From Gamarada debralockiae (taxonomy: Eukaryota > Ascomycota > Leotiomycetes > Helotiales > Hyphodiscaceae), in NCBI GenBank assembly GCA_002803225.1, contig NXFV01000154.1:28143-92142 (forward strand): a stretch of 64,000 nt of DNA, read 5' to 3'. Made by a program: the position numbers and the translations under genes. Below the pieces are notes generated by a model. It was given only the letters and a program-made list of their open reading frames with translations, was not told where the DNA came from and did not search any database. Shown here in pieces: positions 1-12,910 of the stretch. How positions within the stretch are numbered: the first letter of the stretch is position 1; each line of letters starts with the position of its first letter.

Positions 1-3000
1 ATCAAATGGACGAATCATGAGTTCTAGAGAATGAGCGAGCCAGCCAATGATCACAATTTTCAGGTCACCCTCCCCGAAAAATTTGCGAATAAGAAATTTC
101 CCTCATCGATGGGTTCTCGCACTACGTGCCAAAAGTACTTCAAATGTTTCAAGATGCAGAGACACTGGCCATACGGTTTTGAGATCTCAAAAGAGGGGTT
201 ATTGTTACAGTACTGTCCCCGCGCGGGAACTGTATCCCCGCCGCGCATTCTTGTGCCACGTCCTTGCGGGGATGGAGACCAAACACGAACCTTCTCGAAT
301 GGAGGCGAAATGGTACTGCTGTGAGGCTGTGAAGCTTTTTAACTCTAGATTTCTTGGGCCCCCACTTCTTCGCAACCAATGTAGTATTGCATCATGCAAG
401 GTTACACGGGATAAAGAAGTTCCGCACTTAGTAAATCGTACAGCACCCTCTGAACGAGTTCCTTTTTCAGAAGTCCTCGCAGCCGAGTGCTCGAACTCAG
501 AGCATTTTCTAATGGTCGATGCTCAAATTAAGGCTTGGGGTTTGGTCGCCTTACGGTTGCCTTTCAACTGGCAAAAATCGTGGACAGTAACGTGACCTTT
601 GGCTCACTGCGTTGTTTCTTTTCTTGCGTCATCTGCGTCATCAAGACAGAGTGGTACCCAACCTATTTGAAGGCCCGAAGTTTTCCAAATGCATTAGAAC
701 ATGCTTCGCCCAGTGTCAAATATATGTTTATAATTGGGCTTTGAGCTTGCAATGAGCTGTCCACCACTGCATACTCTTGGGGAAGTCTTACAATGGGCCG
801 ATTCGTCCAGCCCTGCCCAAAGCTACCCCGCTTTGATAAGGAGAACTTACCTTGTCTCCTGATGGTTCAAACCTTGACCAGACTTTCCAAGGTGTGGTTT
901 AAGATGGTTGCATACTGAACATGCAGCCGATGGTTTCTGCCTTACAACTCACCTGGTGAATCAGTGTGAAGACATCAAAAAATCTCTTCTCTGAATTGTG
1001 CACCAGGCCAAAAGGCTCCCGATAGCCTCAACTTTCCCAGTTGTGGCCCGTGTTCTGGGCCGTGTCTTCCCGAACGAACTTAGTGTCTGTGCTTGACCAA
1101 GCGGTGAGTTGTCCCGACGGGTTAGGTAGTTTCATGAGATTCGGGCTTTAAAAGCGTTGTGAAGTCGGCTGTCGATATTTAGGTTTCTGAGTTGGTTGCC
1201 TTGTTCCATCGAGATTACGGCCCTTGCGTAAGCTTAAGATTCCCATAGGGATTTACTAATTAAATTGTTGAATTCAGAAAAGATGGAGTTGCTTAATTGA
1301 ATAGCCACTTGACCAATTAAATAGTCCAATTCATGAAAGGCTCGTATTGATGGTTGCCATGAAACAGTTCGCGTGGGAGTAGATGCAACCATGTTAGCAC
1401 GAAGTCATTGACAGTGGCCACTTTCCACATTATCAACAACCCAGATCAATTATCAAAGCTGAGCGAAGAGCTCGAGGGAACCATGAGACCATGCCTGACT
1501 CCTTTGAGCCGGTCAAACTGAGTGTGGTTGAGAAGTTGCCTTACAAGTGGGTTCTCTTTCAAGCCTCTCCTTAGTCCCTGGATAATTCTCACCAAAGCTT
1601 TTCCACGGCGCGAATCACGATGCGTCTCATCAGACTATCCCAATCTGCTACTCTCTTTCCCCGTCCAACCCAGCAGCTCATCCCCAATCATATCCGCTAA
1701 GGCGGACGATATTCTATGTCCTTGGCCAAGCTGCAGTATCTGTACATCCATACACCGCAAATAGGCCCCAAAAGGTGCTGGGAAGCTCAAGGCAACTAAG
1801 GCTACCCACCCTACTGCGACAACACACTTTCTCAACCCCAGCAGCTTCTAAATTCGGAAACTAACTCAAAGTAGTCCGCGGTCCTCCCCAAAGGATTGAG
1901 GAGTTAAGATAAGTTGCTCTTACAAATTTAAAGTCTTCAAGGAGGAGCTTAATCACTAACTTCGGATTTTTGTATGGTGTCTCCACCATACTCCAGCATA
2001 CAGGAACTAATGAAGGCCAGGGAGGTCATTTACCTGTGGAGTAAGGCAACAAAGCAAATTTTTCCAGCTTTTCATAATCAGATATGTAGAGACTAGTTGG
2101 AATAATCTCAGTTTTAATGCACTACACCGAGTCAATATTCCGTAACTCTTCGCCTTCATACCCGAACGCTAGGTCGAGCAGTAGAATGCTGGCCGTTATC
2201 TTGAACGCTATGTAGTGACGTTCAGCAGAGGCAGTCGGCGGTGGATAGGAATGAAGTATGCCCACGCCTCTTCTTTAGAGATTCCAACTTCTAGTCAGCT
2301 CTCTTTACTTGCCCTTTTTCAGACCCCACAAAGTAAACGTTGAAACTTCACACTTTCCAGGCCTCGCGAAAGCAGAAATGTACCTCAACTATGCGGCTTG
2401 TCGCCGTATTTCGCAGGTATGAAATGGAGTTCTGGACACAGACAGCGAACGCGTTATCCAGCATAACGGATTCCTGTCATAACCTAGTTCTAGAAGTAGA
2501 GGTGTGCGGGTAAACTTGAGATGAGGTGGCACGTTGTTGCCGGGTGGCTTTCTTTTTTGGTGGCGTCGATTTGGCAGGATTGAAATCATGTCATCCAGTT
2601 TCTCGAGACCAATCGAAACGATACGTTGATTTGTGTTCCGTTCGATATTAGGAGAACTCCACTAGGCAGGTGTGCCATTCCTCAAAACCCCGACAATTCC
2701 GCGACTTGGGGTTTCAAACTGTGAGAACTGGGATCTTAATCAAACACCTATTTCTGGGGCCTACCACAATGACGTATGGGGTTTCCCTCATTTCCTATTT
2801 CGTCAAAAGTTTCTGGAGCTTCATTTAGTGTGGTCTTCTCACTCATAAAAAGCCCAATATTTGAAAATGGTCAAACGATACGGAAATTGTGAACCCATTC
2901 GACGCAGTTCCTGTTATAGCGAAGCTTTTGGTTCTTTTGTCCAAAAGCTCCACATTTTATGTGGAAGTAAAACACCACCTCGAGGTTGTAGCTCGAGTCA

Positions 3001-3551
3001 GAGCAAGGCTGCAGCTCATCGAAGCGCTTTAAGTCTGGAATAGTGGCTCTTTCCAAAGTGAATGTTGCTTTCATTCTACACAGCATCGTACATATTCTTT
3101 GTTTCTGCTCGCAGTCCATATAAACTCATGTGCCCATAGTTTGAGATTTGCCTTTCGATCTGGCTGCCTCGTGTAGAGATTGAGAGATTTTGGGGTCACA
3201 TTTGACCCTTGAAAGCCTAACTCAAATGCAATATCATATATTATTATGAGCATCAGACGCATGGCTTCAACCTATGAGGGCGTGTTTGGTTTTGACTGGC
3301 TTATCAGTAGCATGGACGGGGGCGAAGGCCACAAACTTTGCGAACCTGGATGCGAACCGCAAGCCACACCTGTTAAGGCGTCCAACCCCTCCATTCCATA
3401 TCACTTTTCTTCATGCTCTATTTAAGTCACTTTTACCTTCCCATTTCCCCCAATTCTCTGGTGCTTAAAGGGACATTCTCATCTCATATGCCCTCTAACT
3501 TCAAGCCAATCAACATTCTTTTTCACAAAGTGAATTGATTCAATTGAATAA
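1..3551. other. gene-poor stretch, no supportable gene
   Basis: Several overlapping open frames of 60-180 codons occur on both strands, the longest at 47-595 (plus), but none has a recognisable motif, signal peptide or consistent splice signals. The only structure I can support is one copy of a dispersed repeat at 1576-1854. The sequence is neither strongly AT-rich nor low-complexity, so it looks like old, decayed intergenic DNA. Confidence 0.5.
1576..1854 (+). repeat. dispersed direct repeat, copy A
   Basis: About 279 bp that recurs in the same orientation at 11486-11752. The two copies share long identical blocks, starting at CCCTGGATAATTCTCACC and ending at CAGCAGCTTCTAAATT. They differ by point changes, many of them transitions, and by one gap of about 12 bases near 1680. 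Neither copy has terminal inverted repeats, so the source could be a transposon fragment or a segment of a decayed gene. Confidence 0.8.
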
Positions 3552-3921
3552 ATGGGTGCGTAATCGAGTCATACTTCCCCTTCCTGAGCCCAACAACACT
3601 GAGCCTTGCTTACCCGCTAACCAGAGCTCCATTCTGTCCGAGGGCTCTCAGCAGATAATAAAGTCAATATTATCATCGGCGTCCTTACAATTGTTATCGG
3701 AATTCTCTCTGCAATCCTTGCCTGGGCTACCTGGCGACTCACCCGAGATCGACGTCGACGGCATGGACACCGAAGTATGCCTCCTTTCACTCGCCCTAGA
3801 TTTCTGCTTAATCTCACTCACAATTCCAGGTCCCCTCATTGATGGGGAGCCTGTCGATGCGCTTCCACCACCGGGTCGGCTTGGATATGAGCTAGCGGTG
3901 AGGTTCGGGAGGAGTCTTTGA
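3552..3921 (+). CDS. small single-pass membrane protein, three exons
   Basis: A 72-residue protein of unknown function, assembled from exons 3552-3555, 3652-3774 and 3830-3921. The first exon holds only the ATG plus one base. Introns 3556-3651 (GTGCGT..CAG) and 3775-3829 (GTATGC..CAG) have good splice signals, and the exon sum is 219 nt. After a short polar start (MADNK) there is a strongly hydrophobic helix at about residues 7-30 ending in AWATWRL. A basic patch with RDRRRRHGHR follows, then a 30-residue tail ending GYELAVRFGRSL. The layout predicts one membrane helix with a positively charged side, probably cytosolic. It lies alone in a gene-poor area. The hydrophobic-then-basic pattern and coherent splicing argue for a real gene; the family was not recognised. 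Confidence 0.55.
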
Positions 3922-6900
3922 CCCTGGATCTTTTCGGATTGAAGTATGGCGGTTGCTACGCCTGGCTAAAGGCGGGCGGGAATACCACCTGGAAAGGGTT
4001 GCCTACCTTGAGATCTTGAAAAATAACTTCAGTGATGACTTTTCAGAACGAAGGAAATTTATGTAGTCTCTAGACATATGTACATATATTCACGGCATTC
4101 CAAGAATCCATATGTCAGGCGAAGTGCAGGTATCACAAATCACATCTTTCAAAAGACAACCGTGAATCAATCCACATTTGAGATCTCCTGCGCGGCCCAT
4201 TTCTGCCTTACAATCAGCCCAAGCTATCGGATCTCTCCAAATTCGCGCACACCCCAAGAATAGATGGATGGTTAGCTTCGGCCAGGTCGGCCACGGAAGC
4301 AAAGTTTTGGATTTGAAGCATCTTATGAACTTTTAGCCTGGTCTTCAAAAAAGGGGATTTTCAATCTGGCCCAAGTCGCCTTTTGAGAAGGCCATTGCAG
4401 GTATATTAAACGATATTCCTTTTTCAGGCGCAGGCCAAAACTTCGTGGCTCCCATGCGTCGAGGAAAGCGTGCTGACAGCTTTGTCGGTGTGAATGCCTT
4501 GTCACATCAAGATGTACCACAACTCGTAAGGCTGATGTTCCCCACGCGGCACTTCGCTCAGGGGCGCCCCCGGTCACGGATATGACGAATATGATGCACT
4601 TCTGGAAGGATGAAACAAACAGGTGGCTTTTTTTTTGGCAACGGCAAGTCGTTGCAGTTCAGCAAAGTAAAACATAGGTTCTCAGGATTGCCAACTATGG
4701 ACGCTGTCCGATCTGTCCGGACCTTGCGTGTCCTCTCAACTGTATAATTTGTCTTGCATCCGCATCCGATCTTTATAAGCCTTGTAGTCCAGAATCTGCG
4801 CAAAGAAAGACCTGAAAGACCACCAAGTATGGTTCACACAGACTTGGCAGTGGTATCCAAACTTGAGAATCTGCAAAGAATGCTGCCTGTGTTCACAGTG
4901 GTAAAATTATGTTCCTCGCTTTGGTGAAGTTTTGCGAGGCTGTTTCGTTAATCTTCAGCTTCAGCTTCAATATACTCAAAGGCGCAGATTCTTCGAGAAC
5001 ACAAACTCTCTTGTTCCCCAGTTACAGGATCTCTTCTCGCATCATTTTAACGCTTTGAGCTCGAAAACACATTGAGTAAAAACCTTGAAGTTGCCCCAAT
5101 GTCTGAATTAAACACAGGCCTCTTCACAAGGCCGCTCATCAGCCTGGATCTGTCAAATTACGAACAGCCTTGCAACAGCTTCCAGAAGCTGTATTATGCC
5201 TGAATAATCCCAATTTCTCGACACGTACGCCTAGTTCTGAACTATAAGGAATTTTCACAGCCGTACGTGAAGCTGGGAAAAACTGAAAAATCAAACTTCT
5301 CCATACAAGTCACAGCTTCCGAGACTGCACCAGAAGATGGACGAGTTTTGTCCTTTCTCCAAGCCCGAATTGAGATGATTTTGGCACGACAAAGTCTAAA
5401 GCCCAACCAGACTACAGAATCCGCAATTACTTGCGAGGCTTATATGTTGGTGGCACTTGACTGTTGGACTTGTTCCCTTGATTTAAACTCGCCGCCTTGA
5501 AAGCTCCCAATTTGCAACAAGGCGACCAAAATATCACAATCCAACTCCAACAATGCAATGCTGTGTGCCGTGAAATGTTTTATTTTCAGCCTTGCCAAAT
5601 TTATAATGTTCTGAACAGGAAACGGGCGCTTCGGTTTCCATGTCTCAGCAAGCGCCTTGCTAGGTAGCCATCAATGTGCCTCATTCTTGCTTCAGAACTG
5701 CGCCCATGGGATCCCTCTCGGATTCCGAAAAAGAAAACGAAGCTCATTCTTGGGAATTTTGAAGCAAGGCAAACATGACTGGGCGGCAGTGTCACAGTGA
5801 TGATGCGTGACCAGAAACTTGGTCACATTGTTTGTTACACCAACGTGAGGCATTGAAGTTGGCTGAGTCAAGATTTGTGACGCAAGGGAAAAGTAGAAGG
5901 CTGGGAAGTTGGAAACCGCTGCATTCTCATGAAAGAGGCAGACGAGGCAGAGCAGCCTTCGCGCCCAGCCTCGCCCGGAGAATGTGAAGCTCAAATAACG
6001 ATCGCGAGAAAACAGGGACTACTCACACATTAATATGCTCTGACTGGCTGCCTCGAGTTTTCGTTGTGACGAGGTGATGATAAGCGACGCCTGATGGTGG
6101 CCTTCAGAGTTGCTACGGCACCGTTAATTCGCTGACTGACGAGGCAAAATGCGAACCCCTACGCCAGGAGGGGCCGTCGCGATGAATGATTGGACCTGCC
6201 CACAAAAATGAGCGTAATCTTCCACTTTCGGTTCGGTTCGCAAATACTCACATGTGCACATCAGTTCCCAGAAACACCCAGGTATCATCAACTTCATCTT
6301 ATAATTAAAGCTACTTCTAAACATTGTGCCGGCCAAGGATATAATAGCCATGATTAATCCTGAGGTCCAAGGGTACCCGAGTCGAAACCAGAGCTAACGT
6401 ATTTGCTGGAGAGGATATGTTGGATAACCCTCGCAGTAAAGACATCTGCCAAGCGCAGAGCTTGGAGACGAATTAAATGTTGGACGACGATGCGCACCCA
6501 GGGTGTTATGCCTTTCCATCCTGTAAGAAAATTCGTGAATGGTGGTCTCGAGACTCTCGACCAACGTATATTTATTTTGCAAGTGTGTCGATGATCCAAG
6601 ATGGCCATTCCCTCGCAAAAACATTTACAAGAAATCTCCTCACCACCACCAGTGACTCCAAGAACAGAACCAATGAAGAGCATCAAGCTGTGTACGTAGC
6701 GTCCGAAGGTTGAAAGTGTGGAGATCAAGCAGCCCACGCTCATTCGAGGAGCTGGGATCGACATGCGGTTTGTCTTAATCTGCTCATGTTCAGTTACGCT
6801 CTTGGAGCGCACCGTATGGAATTGTCTATCTCTGTTGGAGTGGTCATGAGGTCTCCTTGCAGTCAATACTACCCTGGTCGCCATAGCCAGGAATTCATTG
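3922..6900. other. gene-free stretch
   Basis: Nothing recognisable apart from one arm of a short inverted duplication at 4521-4622. Small open frames on both strands carry no motif. A 234-codon minus-strand frame at 6354-7058 overlaps the end of the Est1-like gene in another frame and is treated as chance. The last few hundred bases are probably the 3' UTR and terminator of that gene. Confidence 0.45.
4521..4622 (-). repeat. inverted dispersed repeat, arm 1
   Basis: Roughly 90-100 bp matching 12820-12910 in reverse orientation. The best-conserved part reads GCGCCCCTGAGCGAAGTGCC on the minus strand and continues through GCGTGGGGAACATCA. Flanks diverge at once on both sides, with small indels between the copies. 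Confidence 0.7.
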
Positions 6901-9847
6901 TCAAACATGCGGCGAAGGATCTGTTGGTGGAAAAGCTTCCTCATCGTCTTCTCCATCAGATGGGTAGTCATTGTTAGCAGACCTGTCAACTGCTGGCCAG
7001 GTCTCTTGTCTATCAATTGAGCTAGAACCGGTAGTGGTCGCCGAAGCAATTGATTCAAATGTCGATGCTCTTGAGACGAGCTGTTCGACCCGAGAAGAGA
7101 ATTCGGGTTTGGTATTGCTAAGTTTTCCGGAGTTATAGTTTAGGCCCGATTCAGCGCTCCTGGCAATGCGCACGGCGAGCCAGAGTGTTCTCTCCTTCCT
7201 TTGCGCTGTCATTGAGGCACGCTCGTGGTATTTCTCTTCCTCGTCGATCTTCTCATTGGTAAACCAATCATCAGGGAAGTAGTCCTCAGCCCACAGAAGA
7301 CCGCGAAGAGCAAAGTCCTCAGGGAGAGGACGGACATCGTCCTTTTCTGGCGAGGGAAACTTATCGTTTTCGATGGGACCGGTAGTTTCAAAGGATACCA
7401 GTAACGTATTTAGCATGATCGCAAGGAGGTCCCATGGGAACTCAGCTCGGAGTACGCTCATTGCGCCTGGATGACGAGACATCCGGTACATAAAGACGAG
7501 TGTTACGTGAATGAATGGTAGTACATTGGGGTCGCCAATACGTTGAAGAACGATTTCCAGAGTAGAGTTATTGAGACGCTGAGCATTCTTGAAGGAAAGA
7601 GAAGAGTCGTCTGGTGATGCTCCCTCCATCTGCACATCCCCATCGTCTTTGGCAGAAGAAATAGCACGCATTAGTACGTTGTCCTTTGATGCGAAGCCTA
7701 GCATGGCAACGCTATTTGCTACAGCAATGTGATAGCCTTGTTCCATGAATTTGCGAGTGACCCTGCCAATTTGATTGTCAAGTAAGCCTAGAAATTCGTT
7801 GACCGCGGGTTCAAAACGCTGTTGCATCTCCTTGTTCGTAAAGAGCAAACCATGCGCCTTGACGAACGCTGTGTCAAGAGGTGGCAGTCTGTATTGACCT
7901 TGGCCATTGTCTGCGTTTAGGACCGGATCGAAGAGTGTGAGAATCGATTCGCGAGCAGACGTAAAGGGGACTGCAACACAAAGCGATTTGGAGTAATAGA
8001 AAAGTTGTTGGAGTGCGTTTGGTCTTGCAAGGATAGCGAGGTGATGGTAGAGCCTTCCAGTAGTAGGAGCTTTGTCTGATGCTTTTGAGTACCAATGACG
8101 TGCTACACCAGTCCAAACTTCCCTGTCTCGAATATCATCGTCTTCGATAGCCATCCGGTAACGACCAAGGTCGCCTAAACACTCAATCCACGTATCCTCG
8201 AACGCTGGAACTGTTTCGTATAACAGAGCCATCATCGAATATGCCAGATAGATAAAGGCAAGCATATGATCTAAGGAGGCTGGAAGACGATGTCGGAGAA
8301 GTTCGAGAAAGGAATGAATACCGTGTCTCCACATTCTGGCAGGCATAGCGTACTTGGACGCAAGTCGGCGTAAAGCTGGACTAGCTGAAGGATGTTGAGA
8401 TGCAAGGAAGAAATCATGGTGCTCGTGTAATAAAGTGCGGTGAAGAGCAATTAAGGCCTGCCACTGCTCGTTGTTGAGCTTCGGCTGAGCACCAGGGTCT
8501 GCCGATGCGAGCGTGGCTTGCTTGTTGTCAACCTCAATACACTTGGCCTCGACCATGACCAAGCCTGCATAAACTAATCGTGAAGTTAGAACCGCCTAAT
8601 AGGGGATGAAAGGGAGAGTCGCGCAAAGTTTCTTGACTTGCTCCAATTTCGAGAGATATTCACGAAAGTAGAACACAGGAAGTAGGACAGAAAAGGAAAA
8701 GATTGCTCCGAGAACGACTTACTTCCTTTGACCTCTGCAACAAGTTGTTCCTGAGATATTGGTCTTGTTTCTGGCTGTAAAACGATGTCATATGCCTCAT
8801 CTTTCGGCTGACTTTGGGAACTCTGATTTGATGGTCTACCGAAAATTGCAGAGGGGGTGGGGTTTGGACTCTGAGGCCCAGTCTGCCTCGACCCACTTGT
8901 GGCTTGCTGGGGTGACTGGTATGGCTTTCTAGATTTAGGTTGCAGTGCCTGATTTCTTGACTTTTGGGTTTGAATAGACGCGATATTACTTGGGTCGAAC
9001 GACGACCGCGTTAAAGGTGAATCCTGATCGGGTGTCCAAAGAGTTTTCTTCCCTACGTGTGGCCTCTGTGTGTTCTCGTCGAAGGTTCCCGGTTGCCGCA
9101 TTTCCGTCTCTGAGGTTGAACCATAAGGAGCAGAGGTAGGACGAGCTTTTGATCGTCGAGGAGGCGGTGACTCCGAGTCTCGGAAAGGTAATGGAGACGC
9201 TGAGCCCGCCGATATCCCGTCTCCTATTGCAGCCCGCTTTCTTGGTTGTTCACCTTGATTGTCGTCTGATATGTCTCTCATGGGAACGTCCTCGCTATCC
9301 TGTTGAGTGCCACCTAAGTTTAGTGTTTTTAACTCTGATAATGATCTCGATGGAGGGACCTGGTTTGACAAAGGTCTCTTTTGAGCAGGCGATGGTTCGG
9401 GCCCAGCCGTGGAGGCTTCGTTATATGTAGGTTTTCGAGAGTCTTCCTTTGTCGGCCTAGAAGTGTCACTTATCAGCCTCATGTACTTCTATTGAGTAAA
9501 CCGTCAAGGCAGCCTTGTGACGAGTCACCGGCCCGCCCCTCCGCAAGGCTGCACTGCAGCAGGGCGTAGCCATCTTGGAACCTTATGGATAGTATGGCTG
9601 ACCTTTTCAGCCCCGATTCAGCTTCAAATCTCGATCTAAAGCCCTCCAACTCCTCATCCCCGGGAAGCTTGTCGCGATGCGTGTCGGTCGCATGTTTCCA
9701 TAGCTCTTCCGAGGTGTTGAATATCCTTCGATCCAAACAGTAAAGGCACGCAAACGCCTGCGTCGTCTTGGCACTGCTTCTTTGATGTTTTATCCACCCA
9801 TCGTGTATATTTCGTGATGAGGTTTGTTGTTGTTGTTGCTTCTCCAT
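6901..9847 (-). CDS. Est1/SMG7-type DNA/RNA-binding domain protein with N-terminal zinc finger
   Basis: Best model: exons 9847-9603, 9456-8723 and 8573-6901, giving 883 aa. Exon 1 has a Q-rich start and a C2H2-like finger (CLYC..HATDTH, about residues 33-57). Exon 2 is a disordered Ser/Pro/Gln-rich linker of about 245 residues. Exon 3 carries an alpha-helical Est1-type DNA/RNA-binding region with the family signature TGRLYHHLAILARPNALQQL. The intron at 8574-8722 (GTAAGT..TTAG) is secure because it restores EVKG-IYAGLVMVEAKC across the junction. The first intron (9457-9602) is inferred from frame only; another donor lies nearby. Relatives act in telomerase recruitment (Est1) or nonsense-mediated decay (SMG5/6/7, Ebs1). 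This finger-plus-linker form is typical of uncharacterised filamentous fungal members, so I cannot say which role applies. The C-terminus is acidic. Confidence 0.8.
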
Positions 9848-11485
9848 ATCTGTATTTCTAGTCGTTAGTTGGGAAATCTGCCATAAAGTGTAGGAACCTT
9901 ACCGGGGATAGCTAAGGGCGCCTGAGACCACGTTGAATTGATCGGTGAGAGTGTGATTGGTTTACTTGACGGATTGCAACAGTAACGACACAAAAGCAGC
10001 GCTCAATTTTCTAAAGAAAATTGACTTCGGGGAGAGAAGGCCGTGGTAGATATATTCCATCCTGGAGGGCGGGCGACGCTCTACTATGTGGGATTTGGTG
10101 GTGCGCAGAAATGCGAACCGCCTTGAGCCGCACAAGGCAACTGCAACCTGAAATCACAAAAACAGCGGGTAGGTCATGTTGCATTCTCTCACCGAGCTGA
10201 GAGCCTCGTTTCTTTCATCGATATATTTCAACGTGCTCAAAGAGAAAAATAGATTTAGATCGATACACGTATGCGACGATGAGTCGCATGAGTCGCCCCA
10301 AGATGTGGTCAGGTTCCCAGAAATCCCGAAGTGTACGACGCCGTGTGTTGGGCACTCAAATTAGATTTCGTCGCCCAGAGCCAGAGGGAGGGGCAGGCTT
10401 TTGCCAGTCGTGCTGACGGCTTCCTTTATGCGAACAGTGAGGCAGATGTTGTAACCCCCGGCAGACGAGAACGGGAGTACTAATCCTTACAATAAACAAT
10501 ATGATAATACCTCACCGGATGAATGGCGAAATATTGCTACTAATGCAAGCCCTCATGAAATAATACCCAGATCGGGGAACTTGAGGCTGATTTGGTGCGT
10601 TGAATGCCTTTGGGGGCGCAACTGAATTGCGACCAACTATATCTTGGAAAACCCCTCTCCCATTTTCTCATCTCAGCCTTCTCTACATATTGAATTACAC
10701 TGAGACTCATCGAGAGCCTCACGATTGCTCTTGGTATCAAACCGTCTGACTTAAAGACGCCCAGTTACTGATTAACGTCCCAATGGTTTGTCTGCAACTT
10801 AAGAAGCTCAATGCGCAGTTGGGGGTCGCAGGATGAGCACAGCCAGCCCCAGGAAAAGACCAGCGTATAAGGCGACCCCGGATTATACGAGGAAGGGCTC
10901 AACGAGTTCGAAAACTTCGGGGTCAACCGAAGGGTTACAGAAAGAGTATTCAGCTTGTCTCACGGTCGAGGCCTCATTGGAAGGGTCACAGTCTTGCCAG
11001 GACTCAGCTGGCGTAGGTAGACAATCTATGTCACGAGATAACCCCTTTTCTCGATGTCCTATTCTGGAAAATCCCCCTTCAAAGTTCCTGGAGTAGTTTG
11101 AAATGGTTTTCTGATATAAAAATCAGTGCTTACATAGTTTACAGTTGCTGGACGTTGCGATTGAGTCCTTTACTTTCAATGAAGGGGTGCAAGCTTCGCT
11201 AGCAGCCACCAATCCAGCAGGAGCCATGCCCTGCGGGTGAGACTTCAGGACTCTCGGTTTGTTTCCAAATCATAGCGGCCTCTGGAATCATACGTTATTC
11301 TGCGTCTCAGTGATCCTTCGGCCAGAGCATCACTCACGGTGTGGGTTTGCGACACGAGATTATTTTGGTGCTGAATCTTCACGCAAGAACGCTTCGTTTT
11401 AAGGTACCAGTAACCTGGACCCTTCACACTCTGGGCCTCATTTTAGATATCAATTCCGCATAATTTGCACAGAATTTGAGTCACG

Positions 11486-11752
11486 CCCTGGATAATTCTC
11501 ACCAAAGCTTTTCCACGGCGCGAATCACGATGCGTCTCATCAGACTATCCAATCTGCTACTGTCTTTCCCCGTCCAATCCGGCAGCTCAACCCGCTGAGG
11601 CGGACGATATTCCATGTTCTTGGCCAAGCTGCAGTATCTGTACATCCATACACCCCAAATAGGCCCCAAAAGGTGCCGGGAAGCTCAAGGCAACTGAGGC
11701 TATCCATTCTACTGCGACAACACACTTTCTCAACCCCAGCAGCTTCTAAATT
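11486..11752 (+). repeat. dispersed direct repeat, copy B
   Basis: Second copy of the element at 1576-1854, same orientation, about 267 bp, shorter by about 12 bases near 11591. The match starts and stops sharply, which suggests a discrete duplicated or inserted unit. Confidence 0.8.
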
Positions 11753-12819
11753 GAAGCCATCCAGGTATGTTCGCGACATACCTCTTCACGACGACGCCCG
11801 AAGGCATCTGATCGTGTCCATGGAGCCTTTTCGGGCCTTCAGGTGCTTTAACTTCATTTCTGGCCTATTGCAGATTCTGCAAGGCGACGCATACCACTCA
11901 TTTACTGCGCTTACGCTCATTCGGGTGGTCCACCCATCCGGGATCCGTCACGAGAGTCATCTCTAGCCACTAGTGGGTTAAATATAGGTAAGTTTATGAG
12001 ACGAATCGATTGGAGCGACCCAATAGGCTGTCATTATTTAGTATTTCTTATTTCTACGTCCCTTTCGCCCATTAAAGCCCAAATATGGTAAAAACGCTGT
12101 ATAGGTGCCTAAGTTTTCAGAATATGCTCAGTCATGCCAGGGAGGCCCCTGAAAAGCGCAGATTCTCACTACGTGTCGGAAGTATTTCTTCCAAACTCTA
12201 CCACACCTTGACCCTTCTTCCCTTACAACGTCCGTTAAGAACCCCATCAAACATGCCTTTTCTTTTCTGCCAGCTCAGCAGTCTGCTGAATCTCTGCCAC
12301 GATTGAAGGAGTCCATCGCAAGGCAAAATGTACTTGCTTGTTTTCTCTGAAACGCGGGGTCTCTCAAGACTGCCGAATAAACTTCGCAGTGATTTGAGTG
12401 CTGCAAACAACCCCTTCAAAGTTTCCTTTCGCCAGCTCAGCATCCCCTAGTTCGGGAGAAAGACATCTGTGCGAATAAAGTTGGGAATATGGTGGTCTTA
12501 TCCATTACTAGTTTCAGTCCGGGAGAGCAGCAGATGGGTGCGGGGGATTACGATGATCCTATAGCTTTTATGAAGCACTAATTTGAAATTATGTTCTCTC
12601 CCCTTCCTCCCATCCAAATCTGCTCCATGGACTTGGAAACCAGAAAACGAGCGCCACATTGGATCGGGGTTAATGCTAGTGCTACGGTCATTGCGACGTG
12701 GCTCAAGACGTTGGTAAGCTCTAAATGCCTCTGAATTTCACTGGATTCAGCTGTGTCTCATAGGCTCAATTCTATTTCCCTTCAACAGCACCTCGTGTCA
12801 CTTACTAGAATCAGTCACC

Positions 12820-12910
12820 GTTTGTTTCATCCTTCCCGAAGTGCATCATTTCGTCAATGCCCTGGCGCCCCTGAGCGAAGTGCCGCGTGGGGAACATCAA
12901 CCTTACGAGT
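12820..12910 (+). repeat. inverted dispersed repeat, arm 2
   Basis: Matches 4521-4622 in reverse orientation. The shared core runs from TTTGTTTCATCCTTCC to CCTTACGAGTT, and flanking sequence is unrelated. Confidence 0.7.

Noticed and set aside
47..595. 182-codon plus-strand frame at the window start
   Set aside because: No motif, no splice partner, Arg/Cys-rich composition, and equally long frames on the opposite strand.
6354..7058. 234-codon minus-strand open frame
   Set aside because: It overlaps the 3' end of the Est1-like gene in another frame, has no domain, and its composition is not protein-like.
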